A stretch of DNA of 64,000 nucleotides from an uncultured Chitinophagaceae bacterium (GCA_937958995.1 CALGAP010000005.1:186001-250000); one strand, 5' to 3'; counted from the first letter of the stretch, positions 33,540 through 42,814 are shown. Notes: generated from the letters alone by a model not told the origin. Program-made: numbers and translations.

Positions 33540-34262
33540 CTATTTAGACGAATGCTCACTCTCGATCTTTAAGAACTCTTCTTTACTAATCGAGTAAAAT
33601 TCCACTTCATCGCCTGCCTCCAGCAACACTGGCTTCTCTGCCTGTACATCAAACAGGCGCAAGGGGGTGCGACCTATTATATACCATCCTCCCGGGCATT
33701 GAACCGGATAAATACCCGTTTGCGATCCCGCCATACCCACGCTGCCCGCCTGCACCATTACGGGTTGAGATTTCCTGGGTACTACCAGCCGCTCATCTAC
33801 CTCGGCCATGTACGAGAAGCCGGGCAGAAATCCAATCATATAAACCCTGTAGTTCCTGGAGGTATGTAAGTCGATGATTGTTTCGGGGCTCAGCTGTTTC
33901 AAGTCCGACACAGCTGAAAGGTCAATGGCATACTCTTCGTCGTAGCAAACCGGAATGCGGATTTTTCTGCCATTTCCGGGGTCGTTGTCTGCAATTGCGC
34001 TGCCTGCCTTTTGCAGGAGCGTACTAATATAGGAAAAAACGGTCTTTTCAGGATTATAAGTTTTCTTTACCTCCACGGGGTCATATACCACCGTCACCGA
34101 ACTATAAGCCACCCACACATCTTTCAGTCCTGCAAAAGGCTGATCCAGCAGCCGCTTTTGTATAGCCAAAGCTTTCTGGTTCAACTCCCTGGTAATAGTG
34201 TTACCCAGGTCGAGGGTGGCGGCAGAATCGCCCAGGGGGAATATTTTAAAAGGCTGGCTCAA
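33540..34262 (-). CDS. pxpB: 5-oxoprolinase subunit B (KipI-like)
   Basis: 240 residues. The start appears to be TTG at 34262, since no ATG occurs before the conserved FPLGDSAATLDLG block. Later family motifs are GLKDVWVAYSSVTVVYDP, IPVCYDEEYAIDL, YMIGFLPGFSYM, VPRKSQPVMVQAGSVGMAG and PGGWYIIGRTPLRLFD. KipI in Bacillus was first described as an inhibitor of the sporulation kinase KinA, but the conserved role is as a 5-oxoprolinase subunit. It is the first gene of the pxpBCA group. Confidence 0.94.
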   Translation of the reverse strand: MSQPFKIFPLGDSAATLDLGNTITRELNQKALAIQKRLLDQPFAGLKDVWVAYSSVTVVYDPVEVKKTYNPEKTVFSYISTLLQKAGSAIADNDPGNGRKIRIPVCYDEEYAIDLSAVSDLKQLSPETIIDLHTSRNYRVYMIGFLPGFSYMAEVDERLVVPRKSQPVMVQAGSVGMAGSQTGIYPVQCPGGWYIIGRTPLRLFDVQAEKPVLLEAGDEVEFYSISKEEFLKIESEHSSK

Positions 34263-34578
34263 GGTTTTTCCGAAACAATCCTGAAGGTAATTTTTTTAAC
34301 CGCATTTTGCACATAAATGCTGCATTTTCAAGGCCGGGCAGGTACCGGGTGGCCCACCTGTAACTTGACTAGCCCCTTAAGCACCAATTTGTTGTTTTCG
34401 TCGTTATACACTAAAATTGCACGCCGGTGAACCCGCCTCGGCGGGAATTTTGTTATTACTTATCCATAAAAAGTTTAGCAAGTTGCATGTTAGCCTCGCT
34501 GACCCTTGTACCGGCTAATCTTTTATAGTACTAAAATTTTAATTGTAAATCACGGCGTAAAAACGGGTTATATAGAGT
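34263..34578. other. Intergenic region between divergent pxpB and topA
   Basis: 316 bases with no credible gene. It holds one copy of a dispersed 21-base sequence (34348-34368) and a short GC-rich hairpin (CCCGC CTCG GCGGG at 34432-34445). The promoters of pxpB and topA must lie here, but I see no exact TAnnTTTG element on either strand. Confidence 0.6.
34348..34368. repeat. Dispersed 21-base sequence, copy 1
   Basis: The sequence starting GGTGGCCCACCTGTAAC and ending TGA recurs at 53150-53170 with a single mismatch. The first twelve bases are themselves partly palindromic (GGTGG...CCACC). Confidence 0.6.
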
Positions 34579-36921
34579 ATGGCGAAGAATTTACTGATAG
34601 TCGAATCTCCTGCGAAAGCCAAAACTATCGAAAAGATCCTGGGTGATGAGTTCGAGGTGAAGAGTTGCTATGGCCATATCCGCGACCTGGAAAAAGCGGA
34701 AATGGGTATTGATATTAAAAATAATTACAAGCCTCAATATATCATTCCTGAAGACAAGGAAAAGATCGTCAAGGAACTGAAAGCGGTGGCCAAGAAAGCT
34801 TCGGAAGTCTGGCTGGCAACGGATGAGGACCGTGAGGGAGAAGCCATCAGCTGGCATCTTTGCGAGGTGCTGGGACTAGACCCCAGGACTACCAAACGCA
34901 TTGTTTTTCATGAAATCACCAAACCCGCCATCCGCAAAGCCGTTCAAAATCCGCGCACACTGGATATGAACCTGGTGAATGCGCAACAGGCCCGCCGTGT
35001 ACTCGACCGCATAGTTGGCTTCGAGCTCAGTCCCGTGCTCTGGCGCAAGATGAGTATGAAAAACAATCTCAGTGCAGGCCGTGTGCAGAGTGTTGCCGTG
35101 CGATTGATTGCCGAGCGCGAAAGAGAGATCAATGCATTCACGCCGGTGAGCTCGTTCAAAATCGAGGCGTTGTTTACCGCCAAAGACCTCAGCAATAAGA
35201 ATGTAACTTTTGGTGCAGAAGGCAAGAAATACAGCGGTGCCGAAGAGGCAGAAGCTTTCCTGAAAAGCTGTGCAGGTGCCAGCTACACCGTTACAGATAT
35301 ACAGGTAAAGCCGGGGAAAAAATCGCCCGCCGCGCCCTTTACCACGTCCACCCTGCAGCAGGAAGCCTCGCGTAAGCTGGGCTACTCCGTTAGTCGAACC
35401 ATGCTGCTGGCACAAAAGCTCTACGAAAGTGGTAAGATCACGTATATGCGTACCGACAGCGTAAACCTGAGCGATACCGCGATGGAGGATATCAGGAACC
35501 AGGTGCTGTCGCAATATGGTGAGAAATATTACCAGGCGCGCAAATACAAGAATAAGAATGAGTCGGCCCAGGAAGCGCACGAGGCCATCCGCCCCACCTA
35601 TATGGAAAACCAAACGGTGGAAGATGCCGACTGCCGCAAACTGTACGAGCTGATCTGGAAACGCACCATGGCCTGCCAGATGGCGGATGCGGAACTGGAG
35701 AAAACAATTGCAAAGATTTCGATTTCTACTAATAAAGAAGAACTCACCGCCAGTGGTGAAGTGCTGAAATTCGACGGCTTCCTGAAAGTATATCGCGAAG
35801 ACCGTGATGAAGAAGATATGTCGGAAGAGGAACGGCAGGAAGGTATGCTGCCGCCATTGACTGTTGGCCAGCAATTGCCACTGAAAGAAATGAAGGCGAT
35901 CGAAAGATTTACCCGTCCGCTGCCGCGCTATACAGAAGCTTCGCTGGTGAAAAAACTGGAAGAGCTGGGCATTGGCCGTCCTTCAACCTATGCTCCAACC
36001 ATTTCAACCATTCTGAAACGTGGTTATGTGGAGAAAAGAGATAAGGACCCGGTGAAGCGCGAGTACCGCATTTTCACCCTGAAGAATGACAAGATTTCGA
36101 AACTGACTGATGAAGAAAATACCGGTGCAGAAAAATCAAAGCTTTTCCCTACCGACCTCGGACTGGTGGTGACGGATTTTCTGAAGCAGTATTTCGATGA
36201 TATTATGGACTATGGTTTTACGGCGCGCATCGAAGAGGAATTCGACGAAGTGGCCGCCGGCAAACTGAAGTGGAATAGTATGATCGACGATTTCTATATC
36301 CCCTTCAAGAAGGATGTAGAAAAAACCATCGAGACCGCGGAGCGTATCAAGGGCGAGCGCGAGCTGGGCATCGATCCCAAGACCGGTAAGAAAGTGGTGG
36401 CACGCATGGGCCGCTATGGCCCGATGGTGCAGATCGGCAGCGTGGATGATGAAGAGAAACCGCAGTTTGCCAAACTGAAGACCGGCCAGAGCATTGAGAC
36501 CATCACCTTTGAAGAAGCGATGGAACTTTTCAAACTGCCCCGCACTTTGGGACAGTTTGAAGGCAAAGACGTGGTGGTGAATATCGGCCGCTTCGGTCCA
36601 TACATTGCGCATGATGGCAAGTTTTATTCATTGAGCAAAGACTACGATCCTTACACCATCACATTGGATGAAGCCACCCCGATTGTAGTGGAGAAACGCG
36701 AGGCCAAGGAGAAAAGAACCATCAAGGTTTTTGAAAAAGAAAAGATACAGGTGCTGCGCGGACCTTATGGCCCCTATATCAAGCAGGGATTGCGCAATTA
36801 CAAACTCAGCAAGGAGCAACAGGAAAGAGCGGAAGAGCTTACCCTTGAAGAATGTCTGAAGACCATTGAAGAATTGAAGGCCAACCCGCCTAAAAAGGTG
36901 CCCAGGAAGAAGAAGGCATAA
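34579..36921 (+). CDS. topA: DNA topoisomerase I (type IA)
   Basis: 780 residues. An N-terminal TOPRIM domain (LLIVESPAKAKTIEKILGDE, TDEDREGEAISWHL) leads into the type IA core with the active-site Tyr in SGKITYMRTDSVNLS and GIGRPSTYAPTISTIL. The C-terminus has no CxxC zinc ribbons; instead it has at least three GRYGPMVQIG-like repeats (also GRFGPYIAHDG and GPYGPYIKQG) of the topoisomerase C-terminal repeat type and a basic tail (PKKVPRKKKA). It relaxes negative supercoils in the cytosol and is essential in most bacteria. A YcxB-like gene follows five bases later. Confidence 0.97.
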   Translation: MAKNLLIVESPAKAKTIEKILGDEFEVKSCYGHIRDLEKAEMGIDIKNNYKPQYIIPEDKEKIVKELKAVAKKASEVWLATDEDREGEAISWHLCEVLGLDPRTTKRIVFHEITKPAIRKAVQNPRTLDMNLVNAQQARRVLDRIVGFELSPVLWRKMSMKNNLSAGRVQSVAVRLIAEREREINAFTPVSSFKIEALFTAKDLSNKNVTFGAEGKKYSGAEEAEAFLKSCAGASYTVTDIQVKPGKKSPAAPFTTSTLQQEASRKLGYSVSRTMLLAQKLYESGKITYMRTDSVNLSDTAMEDIRNQVLSQYGEKYYQARKYKNKNESAQEAHEAIRPTYMENQTVEDADCRKLYELIWKRTMACQMADAELEKTIAKISISTNKEELTASGEVLKFDGFLKVYREDRDEEDMSEEERQEGMLPPLTVGQQLPLKEMKAIERFTRPLPRYTEASLVKKLEELGIGRPSTYAPTISTILKRGYVEKRDKDPVKREYRIFTLKNDKISKLTDEENTGAEKSKLFPTDLGLVVTDFLKQYFDDIMDYGFTARIEEEFDEVAAGKLKWNSMIDDFYIPFKKDVEKTIETAERIKGERELGIDPKTGKKVVARMGRYGPMVQIGSVDDEEKPQFAKLKTGQSIETITFEEAMELFKLPRTLGQFEGKDVVVNIGRFGPYIAHDGKFYSLSKDYDPYTITLDEATPIVVEKREAKEKRTIKVFEKEKIQVLRGPYGPYIKQGLRNYKLSKEQQERAEELTLEECLKTIEELKANPPKKVPRKKKA

Positions 36922-36926
36922 CAATA

Positions 36927-37475
36927 ATGGTTATCTTAAAATACCAGTTGACCGAAGAAGAATACTTCGATTTCAGCTACTATACGGGTTGGGCCTCGCC
37001 TGACAGGCGGGCTTTTCGCATCCGTTATATCCTCCGGACCATATCCATCTATGCAGTCATTGCAGCGGCCTATTTGTTTCTTGTACAGAAAGACACCTCC
37101 ATTACCGGCATGCTGATTTTTGCGGCCCCGGCCATTATTTATTTTCTGTTGATCCCCATTCTGGTAAAAAGAGGCATCAGGCAAAAGGTAAGGGCCATAC
37201 TGGCCAAACCCGAAAACGACACAATACTGGAACCGGCCGAGGTAATTGTTTCGGATACAGGTATTATTAGCAAAGACAGCGGGTCAGAATCCAGGTACTC
37301 CTGGGAAGCGATTATCCGCAAGGCAGAGACTCCCCTCAGTTATTATTTATATACCAATTCTTATCACGCCATCGTTATACCAAAGCGAGTGCTTAAGAAT
37401 GCCGAGGAAAAAAAAGAATTAGAACGGCTTTTTAACCAGCATTTATCACTCAGCTCAGAATTTCCAGACCGGTGA
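36927..37475 (+). CDS. YcxB-like membrane protein
   Basis: 182 residues. The N-terminal part (KYQLTEEEYFDFSYYTGW) is soluble, two adjacent membrane segments follow (IYAVIAAAYLFLV and MLIFAAPAIIYFLLIPILV), and the C-terminal domain has the YcxB pattern: an ISKDSGSESRYSWEAIIRKA strand-turn segment and AIVIPKRVL. The family has no known function and looks like a small membrane sensor or regulator of the PH-like type. It starts five bases after the topA stop, so it is likely co-transcribed with topA. Confidence 0.78.
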   Translation: MVILKYQLTEEEYFDFSYYTGWASPDRRAFRIRYILRTISIYAVIAAAYLFLVQKDTSITGMLIFAAPAIIYFLLIPILVKRGIRQKVRAILAKPENDTILEPAEVIVSDTGIISKDSGSESRYSWEAIIRKAETPLSYYLYTNSYHAIVIPKRVLKNAEEKKELERLFNQHLSLSSEFPDR

Positions 37476-37562
37476 GTGTTAATTTGTGGATAAAAATCGT
37501 CCATAAATAATCGGATTTATGGGATGTTTGGGATAGGTCTGAAATTTGAAGTATAACACACA

Positions 37563-38438
37563 ATGGAGGAAAACAAAGAAATATCAGCGCTTTTCCATTT
37601 GATTGACGATCCGGATGAGGAAGTGTTCAACGTGGTGTCAACCCGCATTATCGATTATGGTAAGGGAATTATTCCCAACCTCGAAAACCTGTGGGAGAAC
37701 ACCATACGCGAAGACGTGCAGGAAAGAATTGAACTGCTGATTCACCGCCTTCATTACCGCGATCTGACAGAAGAATTCCAACAATGGAATAAGAATATTC
37801 ACCAGGATATGCTCACAGGGGCTTTGTTGGTGGCGCGCTTCCAGTATCCCGACCTCGTGACGGCACAGGTGTACCAGGAAATAGAAAAACTGCGCCGCAA
37901 TATCTGGCTCGAATTGAACAATTATCTCACGCCGCTGGAACAGGTGAATGTTTTGTCGAGTATTCTCTACAATTATTTCAACCTGCGCGGTGCAGAAGTG
38001 GCCTACCAGAATCCCGAAGAATTCCTGATCAACAAACAGCTGGAATCAAAACGCGGCAATACTATCGCGAACGGCATTCTCTACTTAATTCTGAGTGAAT
38101 TGCTGGATGTTCCTGTCCGCGCCATTAACATTCCACGCCAGTTTGTACTGGGTTATTTCAAGTCCGACTACGACTTTACGCGTCACACCGAAAACCCCAT
38201 GTACAAGACCGAATTCTTCATCGACCCGCTCAGCGGCCAGGTGTTCACCCACAAAGACGTCGAAAACTACTTCAAGCGCATCAACGTACCACCTGTTGCC
38301 TCCTACTTCAAACCCATGAGCAACAAACGCGTGATCCAAACCCTGCTCGAAGAATTCAGCAAATGCTTCGAAGACGAAAAAAATAAGTACAAACAGGGAG
38401 AACTGATGCAACTGGCGGAAATGCTGAACGATGAGTAA
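37563..38438 (+). CDS. SirB1/transglutaminase-like family protein
   Basis: 291 residues. The N-terminal half is helical (DDPDEEVFNVVSTRIIDYG). The C-terminal half fits the SirB1-type transglutaminase-like fold: LSSILYNYFNLRGAEVAYQN, LESKRGNTIANGILYLILSE, INIPRQFVLGYF and IDPLSGQVFTHKDVENYF. In the position of the catalytic Cys of true transglutaminases I see none, as in other SirB1 proteins, so enzymatic activity is doubtful. The function is unknown. It stands 87 bases after the YcxB-like gene and may share its transcript. Confidence 0.82.
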   Translation: MEENKEISALFHLIDDPDEEVFNVVSTRIIDYGKGIIPNLENLWENTIREDVQERIELLIHRLHYRDLTEEFQQWNKNIHQDMLTGALLVARFQYPDLVTAQVYQEIEKLRRNIWLELNNYLTPLEQVNVLSSILYNYFNLRGAEVAYQNPEEFLINKQLESKRGNTIANGILYLILSELLDVPVRAINIPRQFVLGYFKSDYDFTRHTENPMYKTEFFIDPLSGQVFTHKDVENYFKRINVPPVASYFKPMSNKRVIQTLLEEFSKCFEDEKNKYKQGELMQLAEMLNDE

Positions 38439-38442
38439 CCGG

Positions 38443-39870
38443 TCACACTCCCAGGCTCCAGCCATTTCGGTACTCTCTGCGCACAAATTGATTCGCTTCG
38501 TCGAAGTTGGTAATCTTCATGTTTTTGGCGTCCCAAAGCAATTTTTTGCGGCCAGGCCATCCTTTGCCACCGGGACCTTTGATATTCCAGGCGCGAAGTG
38601 CGAGATTACCCATGAGGATGGTCTCGGTGAGTGGACCTGCGTATTCGAAGGGTGAGCTCAGTTGCTTTTTGCCGTAGCCGGCGATGCAGGCGTTTACCCA
38701 CTGCAGGTAGTGACCTTCCGGTACGCGGGGCAATGTTTCTTTTACATTTACTTCCCTGGTCCGCGATGTGGGCAGCAATTGCGGGTTCATACCGTAGGTG
38801 CCGCACATCATCTTGCCCTTGGTGCCGATGATGAGCACGCCGCAATTGTCGGTGTCGCCAAATACTTCCTCCGGTCCCAGTTCTTCAGGACGGTCGGGCA
38901 TAATGCCTCCATCCATCCAATGCAGGTAAATCGGGGGCTTGCCATCGGGCTGCGGGAATTTTAGCTTCACGCTGGAAGCAAGAGGACAGCTTTCGGGATA
39001 ATAAGAAGGCGTCCACATCTGCTCGTAAACATTCGCTACGCTGCATTCTACTTCGCTGGGATAGCCCAGTCCGACTGTCGCAAATGCGGGGTCTATCAGG
39101 TGACAACCCATATCGCCCAGGGCACCGGTACCAAATGACCAGTAACCGCGCCAGTTGAAAGGAACATAACCCGTTCTGTACTCTTCAAACTGCGCGGGGC
39201 CCAGCCAGAGATCCCAATCCAGTTCTTTGGGTATAGGATCGGTATTCTTAGGTTTACCAAAACCCTGCGGCCATACCGGGCGGTTGGTCCATACATATAT
39301 CGAGGTACACTCACCGATCAAACCAGCTTTGTACCATTCCTGCATTTTCCTGACGCCGTCGCCGGAAGCACCCTGGTTGCCCATTTGGGTAACCACTTTA
39401 TAGCGTTTAGCCGCTTCCGTCAGCATGCGTGCTTCATAAATATCGTGGGTGAGCGGTTTTTGAACATACACGTGTTTGCCCAGTTGCATCGCAGCAATGG
39501 CAGCTACAGCATGCGTATTGTCGGGTGTTGACACAGATACCGCATCGATGGTCTTGTTTTCTTTCGACAGCATTTCGCGGAAGTCCTTGTAATAAGTTGC
39601 TTTCGGGAACCGCTCGCGGGATTTCACTGCCTGGCGATCGTCTACATCGCAGAGCGCCACGATATTTACATTGGGACTTTTCGCAAACTCTGCGAGGTCG
39701 CTTTGACCTTTACCGCCCACGCCGATGCCGGCAATGTTCAGCTTATCGCTGGGTGCCACATAACCTCTTCCAAGCACATGACGTGGCACAATAAAAAATC
39801 CGGCAGCAGCCAGGGAACTGTTTTTGATGAAGGCTCTGCGAGACTTATTGATGCGGTTTTTCTTTCTCAT
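38443..39870 (-). CDS. Gfo/Idh/MocA-family oxidoreductase with Tat signal (paralogue 1)
   Basis: 475 residues. The N-terminus has a twin-arginine signal (SRRAFIKNSSLAAAGFFIVP), so the protein is exported folded with its cofactor. The Rossmann domain follows (LNIAGIGVGGKGQSDLAEF, IVALCDVDDRQA), then AVSVSTPDNTHAVAAIAAMQ and the EKP-type motif, here YVQKPLTHDIYEARM with Gln in place of Glu before Lys. The C-terminal domain is of the Bacteroidota Gfo/Idh/MocA type. It likely acts on a sugar or sugar derivative in the periplasm. It is about half identical to the next gene by eye and 162 bases separate the two. Confidence 0.88.
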   Translation of the reverse strand: MRKKNRINKSRRAFIKNSSLAAAGFFIVPRHVLGRGYVAPSDKLNIAGIGVGGKGQSDLAEFAKSPNVNIVALCDVDDRQAVKSRERFPKATYYKDFREMLSKENKTIDAVSVSTPDNTHAVAAIAAMQLGKHVYVQKPLTHDIYEARMLTEAAKRYKVVTQMGNQGASGDGVRKMQEWYKAGLIGECTSIYVWTNRPVWPQGFGKPKNTDPIPKELDWDLWLGPAQFEEYRTGYVPFNWRGYWSFGTGALGDMGCHLIDPAFATVGLGYPSEVECSVANVYEQMWTPSYYPESCPLASSVKLKFPQPDGKPPIYLHWMDGGIMPDRPEELGPEEVFGDTDNCGVLIIGTKGKMMCGTYGMNPQLLPTSRTREVNVKETLPRVPEGHYLQWVNACIAGYGKKQLSSPFEYAGPLTETILMGNLALRAWNIKGPGGKGWPGRKKLLWDAKNMKITNFDEANQFVRREYRNGWSLGV

Positions 39871-40032
39871 CTGGTAACCAATTTAGTTTTTATTGTCAGA
39901 CGGAACCGCGCCATGGGCCGGTTTCATATGCACAATATTTTGGATTGAAAAATTCTGTTGCAAGTCTTAAATGCTCATTCGCAATATAAGAATAAAACGT
40001 TTTAGCAACGATTATGGTGAAAAAATTTGTCA

Positions 40033-41475
40033 CTATGCTTCCAGGCTCCAGCCCTTCCGGTAATCTCTCTTCACAAACTGGTTGGCAGGCTCGAAATTCG
40101 TGATCTTCATATTCTCGCCATCCCATAACAATTTCTTCCTGCCGGGGAATTTCTTGTTTCCTTTCGAGTCGGTCTCGCTGTAGTTGAAGCTGCGTACCGC
40201 CAGGTTGCCCATCAGCACGGTTTCTGTGAGGGGTCCTGCCTCGGAGAAAGGCGAACTGGTATAGGCGCCATAGCCTTTTTTGCATGCCTCGATCCATTGC
40301 GCCTGGTGACCATCCCATCCATTTTTTACCAATGGCTTTTCAGCAGCTGGCAATTTTGCGTCTTTCATTTTGGAAGTAGGCAGCAGTTTGGGATTGCGAC
40401 CAAACAAACCGGCCAGTAATTTTCCCTTGGTTCCCTCAAAAAGAATTCCACCGTCCCACTCTGCAAGCTCTTCGTCGGGTAATAATTCTGCTGGACGTTT
40501 GGGAAGAATTCCACCATCGTACCATATCATTTCTACCGGCGGCATATTTTCGCGCGCGGGGAACTGAATATGAATTTTTGAAGAGGGCGGATAACTATCG
40601 GTGTAGATTTCTTCTTTGAAAAATCCTGACCATACACGTCCCACGCTGCATTCTACCGCAACGGGATATCGCAGTTTCAATGCACGATAAGGCACGTCTA
40701 TAAAATGACAGCCCATATCGCCCAAAGCGCCGGTACCGAAATCAACCCAGCCGCGCCAGGTGGCGGGCAGATAGGTAGGATTGTAATCGCGGTAAGGCGC
40801 AGTGCCCAGCCAGAGATCCCAGTTCACTTCAGGAGGAACAGTATGACTGCCGGTAGGAGTTGCAATTCCCTGCGGCCATACCGGGCGGTTGGTCCACACA
40901 TGCACGGTGTGCACGTCGCCAATCACGCCTTTCTGTATCCATGCTTCCACTTTTCGCGTATCATCACCACTGCTGCCCTGGTTGCCCATCTGGGTCACCA
41001 CTTTGTATTTTGCAGCCGCCTGCGTCAACACGCGAGCCTCATAAATATCATGGGTAAGCGGTTTTTCCACATACACATGTTTTCCTAATTGCATAAAGGG
41101 CAATGCCTGCACCGCGTGCATATGATCGGGTGTGCTGATGATGACCGCGTCTATCTCTTTGGCTTTGGCGCCTTCCAGCAGTTCGCGGAAATCTTTATGA
41201 TAGCTGGCCTTGTCATATTTCTTGCGGGCATCCACGGCCTGGCGGTCGTCCACATCACAAAGCGCCACTATATTGGCAGCCCCGCTTTTGAAGGCCATTT
41301 CCAGGTTATAGGCGCCTTTACCCCCTACTCCAATTCCGGCAATATTCAGCCTGTCGCTGGGAGCAATATATCCGCAGCCAATTACATGTCGCGGCACAAT
41401 CATAATCCCTGCTCCAAGCACAGAAGCATTGCGCAGGAATTTCCTGCGCGACGATTGATCGGATTTCTTTTTCAT
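40033..41475 (-). CDS. Gfo/Idh/MocA-family oxidoreductase with Tat signal (paralogue 2)
   Basis: 480 residues. The Tat signal reads SSRRKFLRNASVLGAGIMIV. The Rossmann motif is IAGIGVGGKGAYNLEMAF, then IVALCDVDDRQAV and VIISTPDHMHAVQALPFMQL. The catalytic-region motif is the canonical YVEKPLTHDIYEAR, unlike paralogue 1, where Glu is Gln. Both end with the same phrase (ANQFVxRxYRxGWSL). It is an exported NAD(P)-dependent oxidoreductase for an unknown sugar-type substrate. An OsmC gene lies three bases upstream on the same strand. Confidence 0.9.
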   Translation of the reverse strand: MKKKSDQSSRRKFLRNASVLGAGIMIVPRHVIGCGYIAPSDRLNIAGIGVGGKGAYNLEMAFKSGAANIVALCDVDDRQAVDARKKYDKASYHKDFRELLEGAKAKEIDAVIISTPDHMHAVQALPFMQLGKHVYVEKPLTHDIYEARVLTQAAAKYKVVTQMGNQGSSGDDTRKVEAWIQKGVIGDVHTVHVWTNRPVWPQGIATPTGSHTVPPEVNWDLWLGTAPYRDYNPTYLPATWRGWVDFGTGALGDMGCHFIDVPYRALKLRYPVAVECSVGRVWSGFFKEEIYTDSYPPSSKIHIQFPARENMPPVEMIWYDGGILPKRPAELLPDEELAEWDGGILFEGTKGKLLAGLFGRNPKLLPTSKMKDAKLPAAEKPLVKNGWDGHQAQWIEACKKGYGAYTSSPFSEAGPLTETVLMGNLAVRSFNYSETDSKGNKKFPGRKKLLWDGENMKITNFEPANQFVKRDYRKGWSLEA

Positions 41476-41478
41476 AGT

Positions 41479-41889
41479 TTAGACCAGGCTTGCGTCCAGG
41501 GTTATTTCCATATTTAATGCCTTACTTACTGGACAGTTAGCCTTGGCATCTTCTGCACACTCCTTGAATTTTTCTGGCGTAATGCCCGGCACTTTTGCTT
41601 TCAGATCGAGGTGAGAACTTTTTATGGTGCCGTCTTCCAGCGTTACCGTCGAGGTCACTTCCAGTGATTCGGGAGTAAAGCCTGCGCCGCCGAGAACGAA
41701 GCTTAATTTCATAGCAAAACATCCCGCGTGCGCAGCAGCGATCAGTTCTTCAGGATTGGTTCCAACGCCGGACTCAAACCTTGACGAATAAGAATACTGC
41801 ATATCATTCAAAGCAGTGCTCTGAGAAGATAATTTGCCTTTGCCTTCTTTGCCGGAGCCGTTCCAAACGGCGGTTGCTTTTCTTTTCAT
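41479..41889 (-). CDS. OsmC-family peroxiredoxin
   Basis: 136 residues, the classical OsmC type. Landmarks are KATAVWNGSGKEGKGKLSSQ, TNPEELIAAAHAGCFAMKLS with the peroxidatic Cys, and AKANCPVSKALNMEITLDAS with the second Cys. It reduces organic hydroperoxides in the cytosol. The stop lies three bases before the start of the Gfo/Idh/MocA gene at 41475, so the two may be co-transcribed, though no functional link is obvious. It belongs to a different branch from the OsmC at 15805. Confidence 0.92.
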   Translation of the reverse strand: MKRKATAVWNGSGKEGKGKLSSQSTALNDMQYSYSSRFESGVGTNPEELIAAAHAGCFAMKLSFVLGGAGFTPESLEVTSTVTLEDGTIKSSHLDLKAKVPGITPEKFKECAEDAKANCPVSKALNMEITLDASLV

Positions 41890-41973
41890 CTGCTGAATAG
41901 TTTTTTTAATGGTCAGATGGAATCGCCACGCGAATTCATCCTGAATATTTATTTTTAAAAAAATTTATTTCCT

Positions 41974-42306
41974 ATGTCTATAACCTGGGCCGATTTTGAA
42001 AAAATTGATATCAGGGCCGGAACAATAACGGAAGTTACAGATTTTCCGAAAGCGAAAAAGCCTGCTTACCAAATAACTATTGATTTTGGAGAACTGGGAA
42101 TTAAGAAGTCTTCGGCACAGATAACCGAACTGTACAGTAAAGAAGAATTGGTGGGGAAACAAGTGATCGCTGTTGTGAATTTTCCGCCCAAACAAATAGC
42201 AAATTTTTTCAGCGAGTGCCTTATACTCGGCGTTTATACTGATAAAAAAGAAGTAGTTTTATTGCAACCCGAGCGCAAGGTCGAAAATGGCTGGAAGATC
42301 GGTTGA
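41974..42306 (+). CDS. tRNA-binding-domain protein, CsaA-like
   Basis: 110 residues, a single OB-fold tRNA-binding domain. The family pattern is seen in FEKIDIRAGTITEVTDFPKA, KKPAYQITIDFGELG, SSAQITELYSKEELVGKQVI and VVNFPPKQIANFFSECLILG. CsaA in Bacillus was described as a chaperone that interacts with the secretion apparatus; the domain binds tRNA-like RNA. It acts in the cytosol as a dimer. The next gene (ogt-like) starts inside its last codons, overlapping by 20 bases, which implies coupled translation. Confidence 0.92.
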   Translation: MSITWADFEKIDIRAGTITEVTDFPKAKKPAYQITIDFGELGIKKSSAQITELYSKEELVGKQVIAVVNFPPKQIANFFSECLILGVYTDKKEVVLLQPERKVENGWKIG

Positions 42307-42814
42307 TTCAACATTGTCGTCCTTTACTACATACTACCAGTCTCCCCTTGGCGTGCTGCGTATTTCCGGCACGGAGCACTGCATCAGCGAAGTGCATTTT
42401 GTGGACAATCCCGATGAAATTGCCGAAAATACCAGCCGCGAACAGTTGCCCGAAATGGCCATACAAGCTATCGAGCAACTGATCCAGTATTTTCACGGCA
42501 ACCGCCGGGAATTCGATTTGCCTGTACACCAGGAAGGCACAGAATTCCAGCAAAAGGTATGGCAGGAACTGATGAATATTCCATTCGGACGTACCATCAG
42601 CTACCAGGAACTTTCGCGACGCCTGGGCGATCCCAAGGTGATACGCGCCGCGGCCGCGGCCAACGGAAAAAACAACGTGGCCATTATGGTACCCTGTCAC
42701 CGGGTGATCGGCTCCAACCGCGAACTGGTGGGTTATGGAGGTGGTTTGTGGCGCAAAAAGTGGTTGCTGGAGCATGAAAACAAGATCGCCCACGGTGTGC
42801 AAACGCTTTTCTGA
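42287..42814 (+). CDS. ogt: Methylated-DNA--protein-cysteine S-methyltransferase
   Basis: 175 residues. The active-site Cys lies in the canonical IMVPCHRVIGSN, preceded by FQQKVWQELMNIPFGRTISY and AAAAANGKNN and followed by LVGYGGGLWRKKWLLEHE. An N-terminal domain (YYQSPLGVLRISGTEHCISE) is present, so this is the Ogt/MGMT arrangement. It removes O6-alkyl groups from guanine by self-alkylation. It overlaps the CsaA-like gene by 20 bases and the macrodomain gene follows 59 bases later. Confidence 0.95.
   Translation: MAGRSVDSTLSSFTTYYQSPLGVLRISGTEHCISEVHFVDNPDEIAENTSREQLPEMAIQAIEQLIQYFHGNRREFDLPVHQEGTEFQQKVWQELMNIPFGRTISYQELSRRLGDPKVIRAAAAANGKNNVAIMVPCHRVIGSNRELVGYGGGLWRKKWLLEHENKIAHGVQTLF

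Noticed and set aside
33540..34262. KipI as an anti-kinase of sporulation
   Set aside because: All three Pxp subunits are present and Bacteroidota do not sporulate; the 5-oxoprolinase role explains the set.
34432..34445. Terminator-like hairpin before topA
   Set aside because: The stem is only five bases, followed by AATTTTG and not by a real T-tract, and neither flanking gene ends there.
34876..35874. Long open frame (332 codons) antisense to topA
   Set aside because: It is a reading-frame shadow of topA; the composition is rich in His, Phe and Cys and it has no family features.
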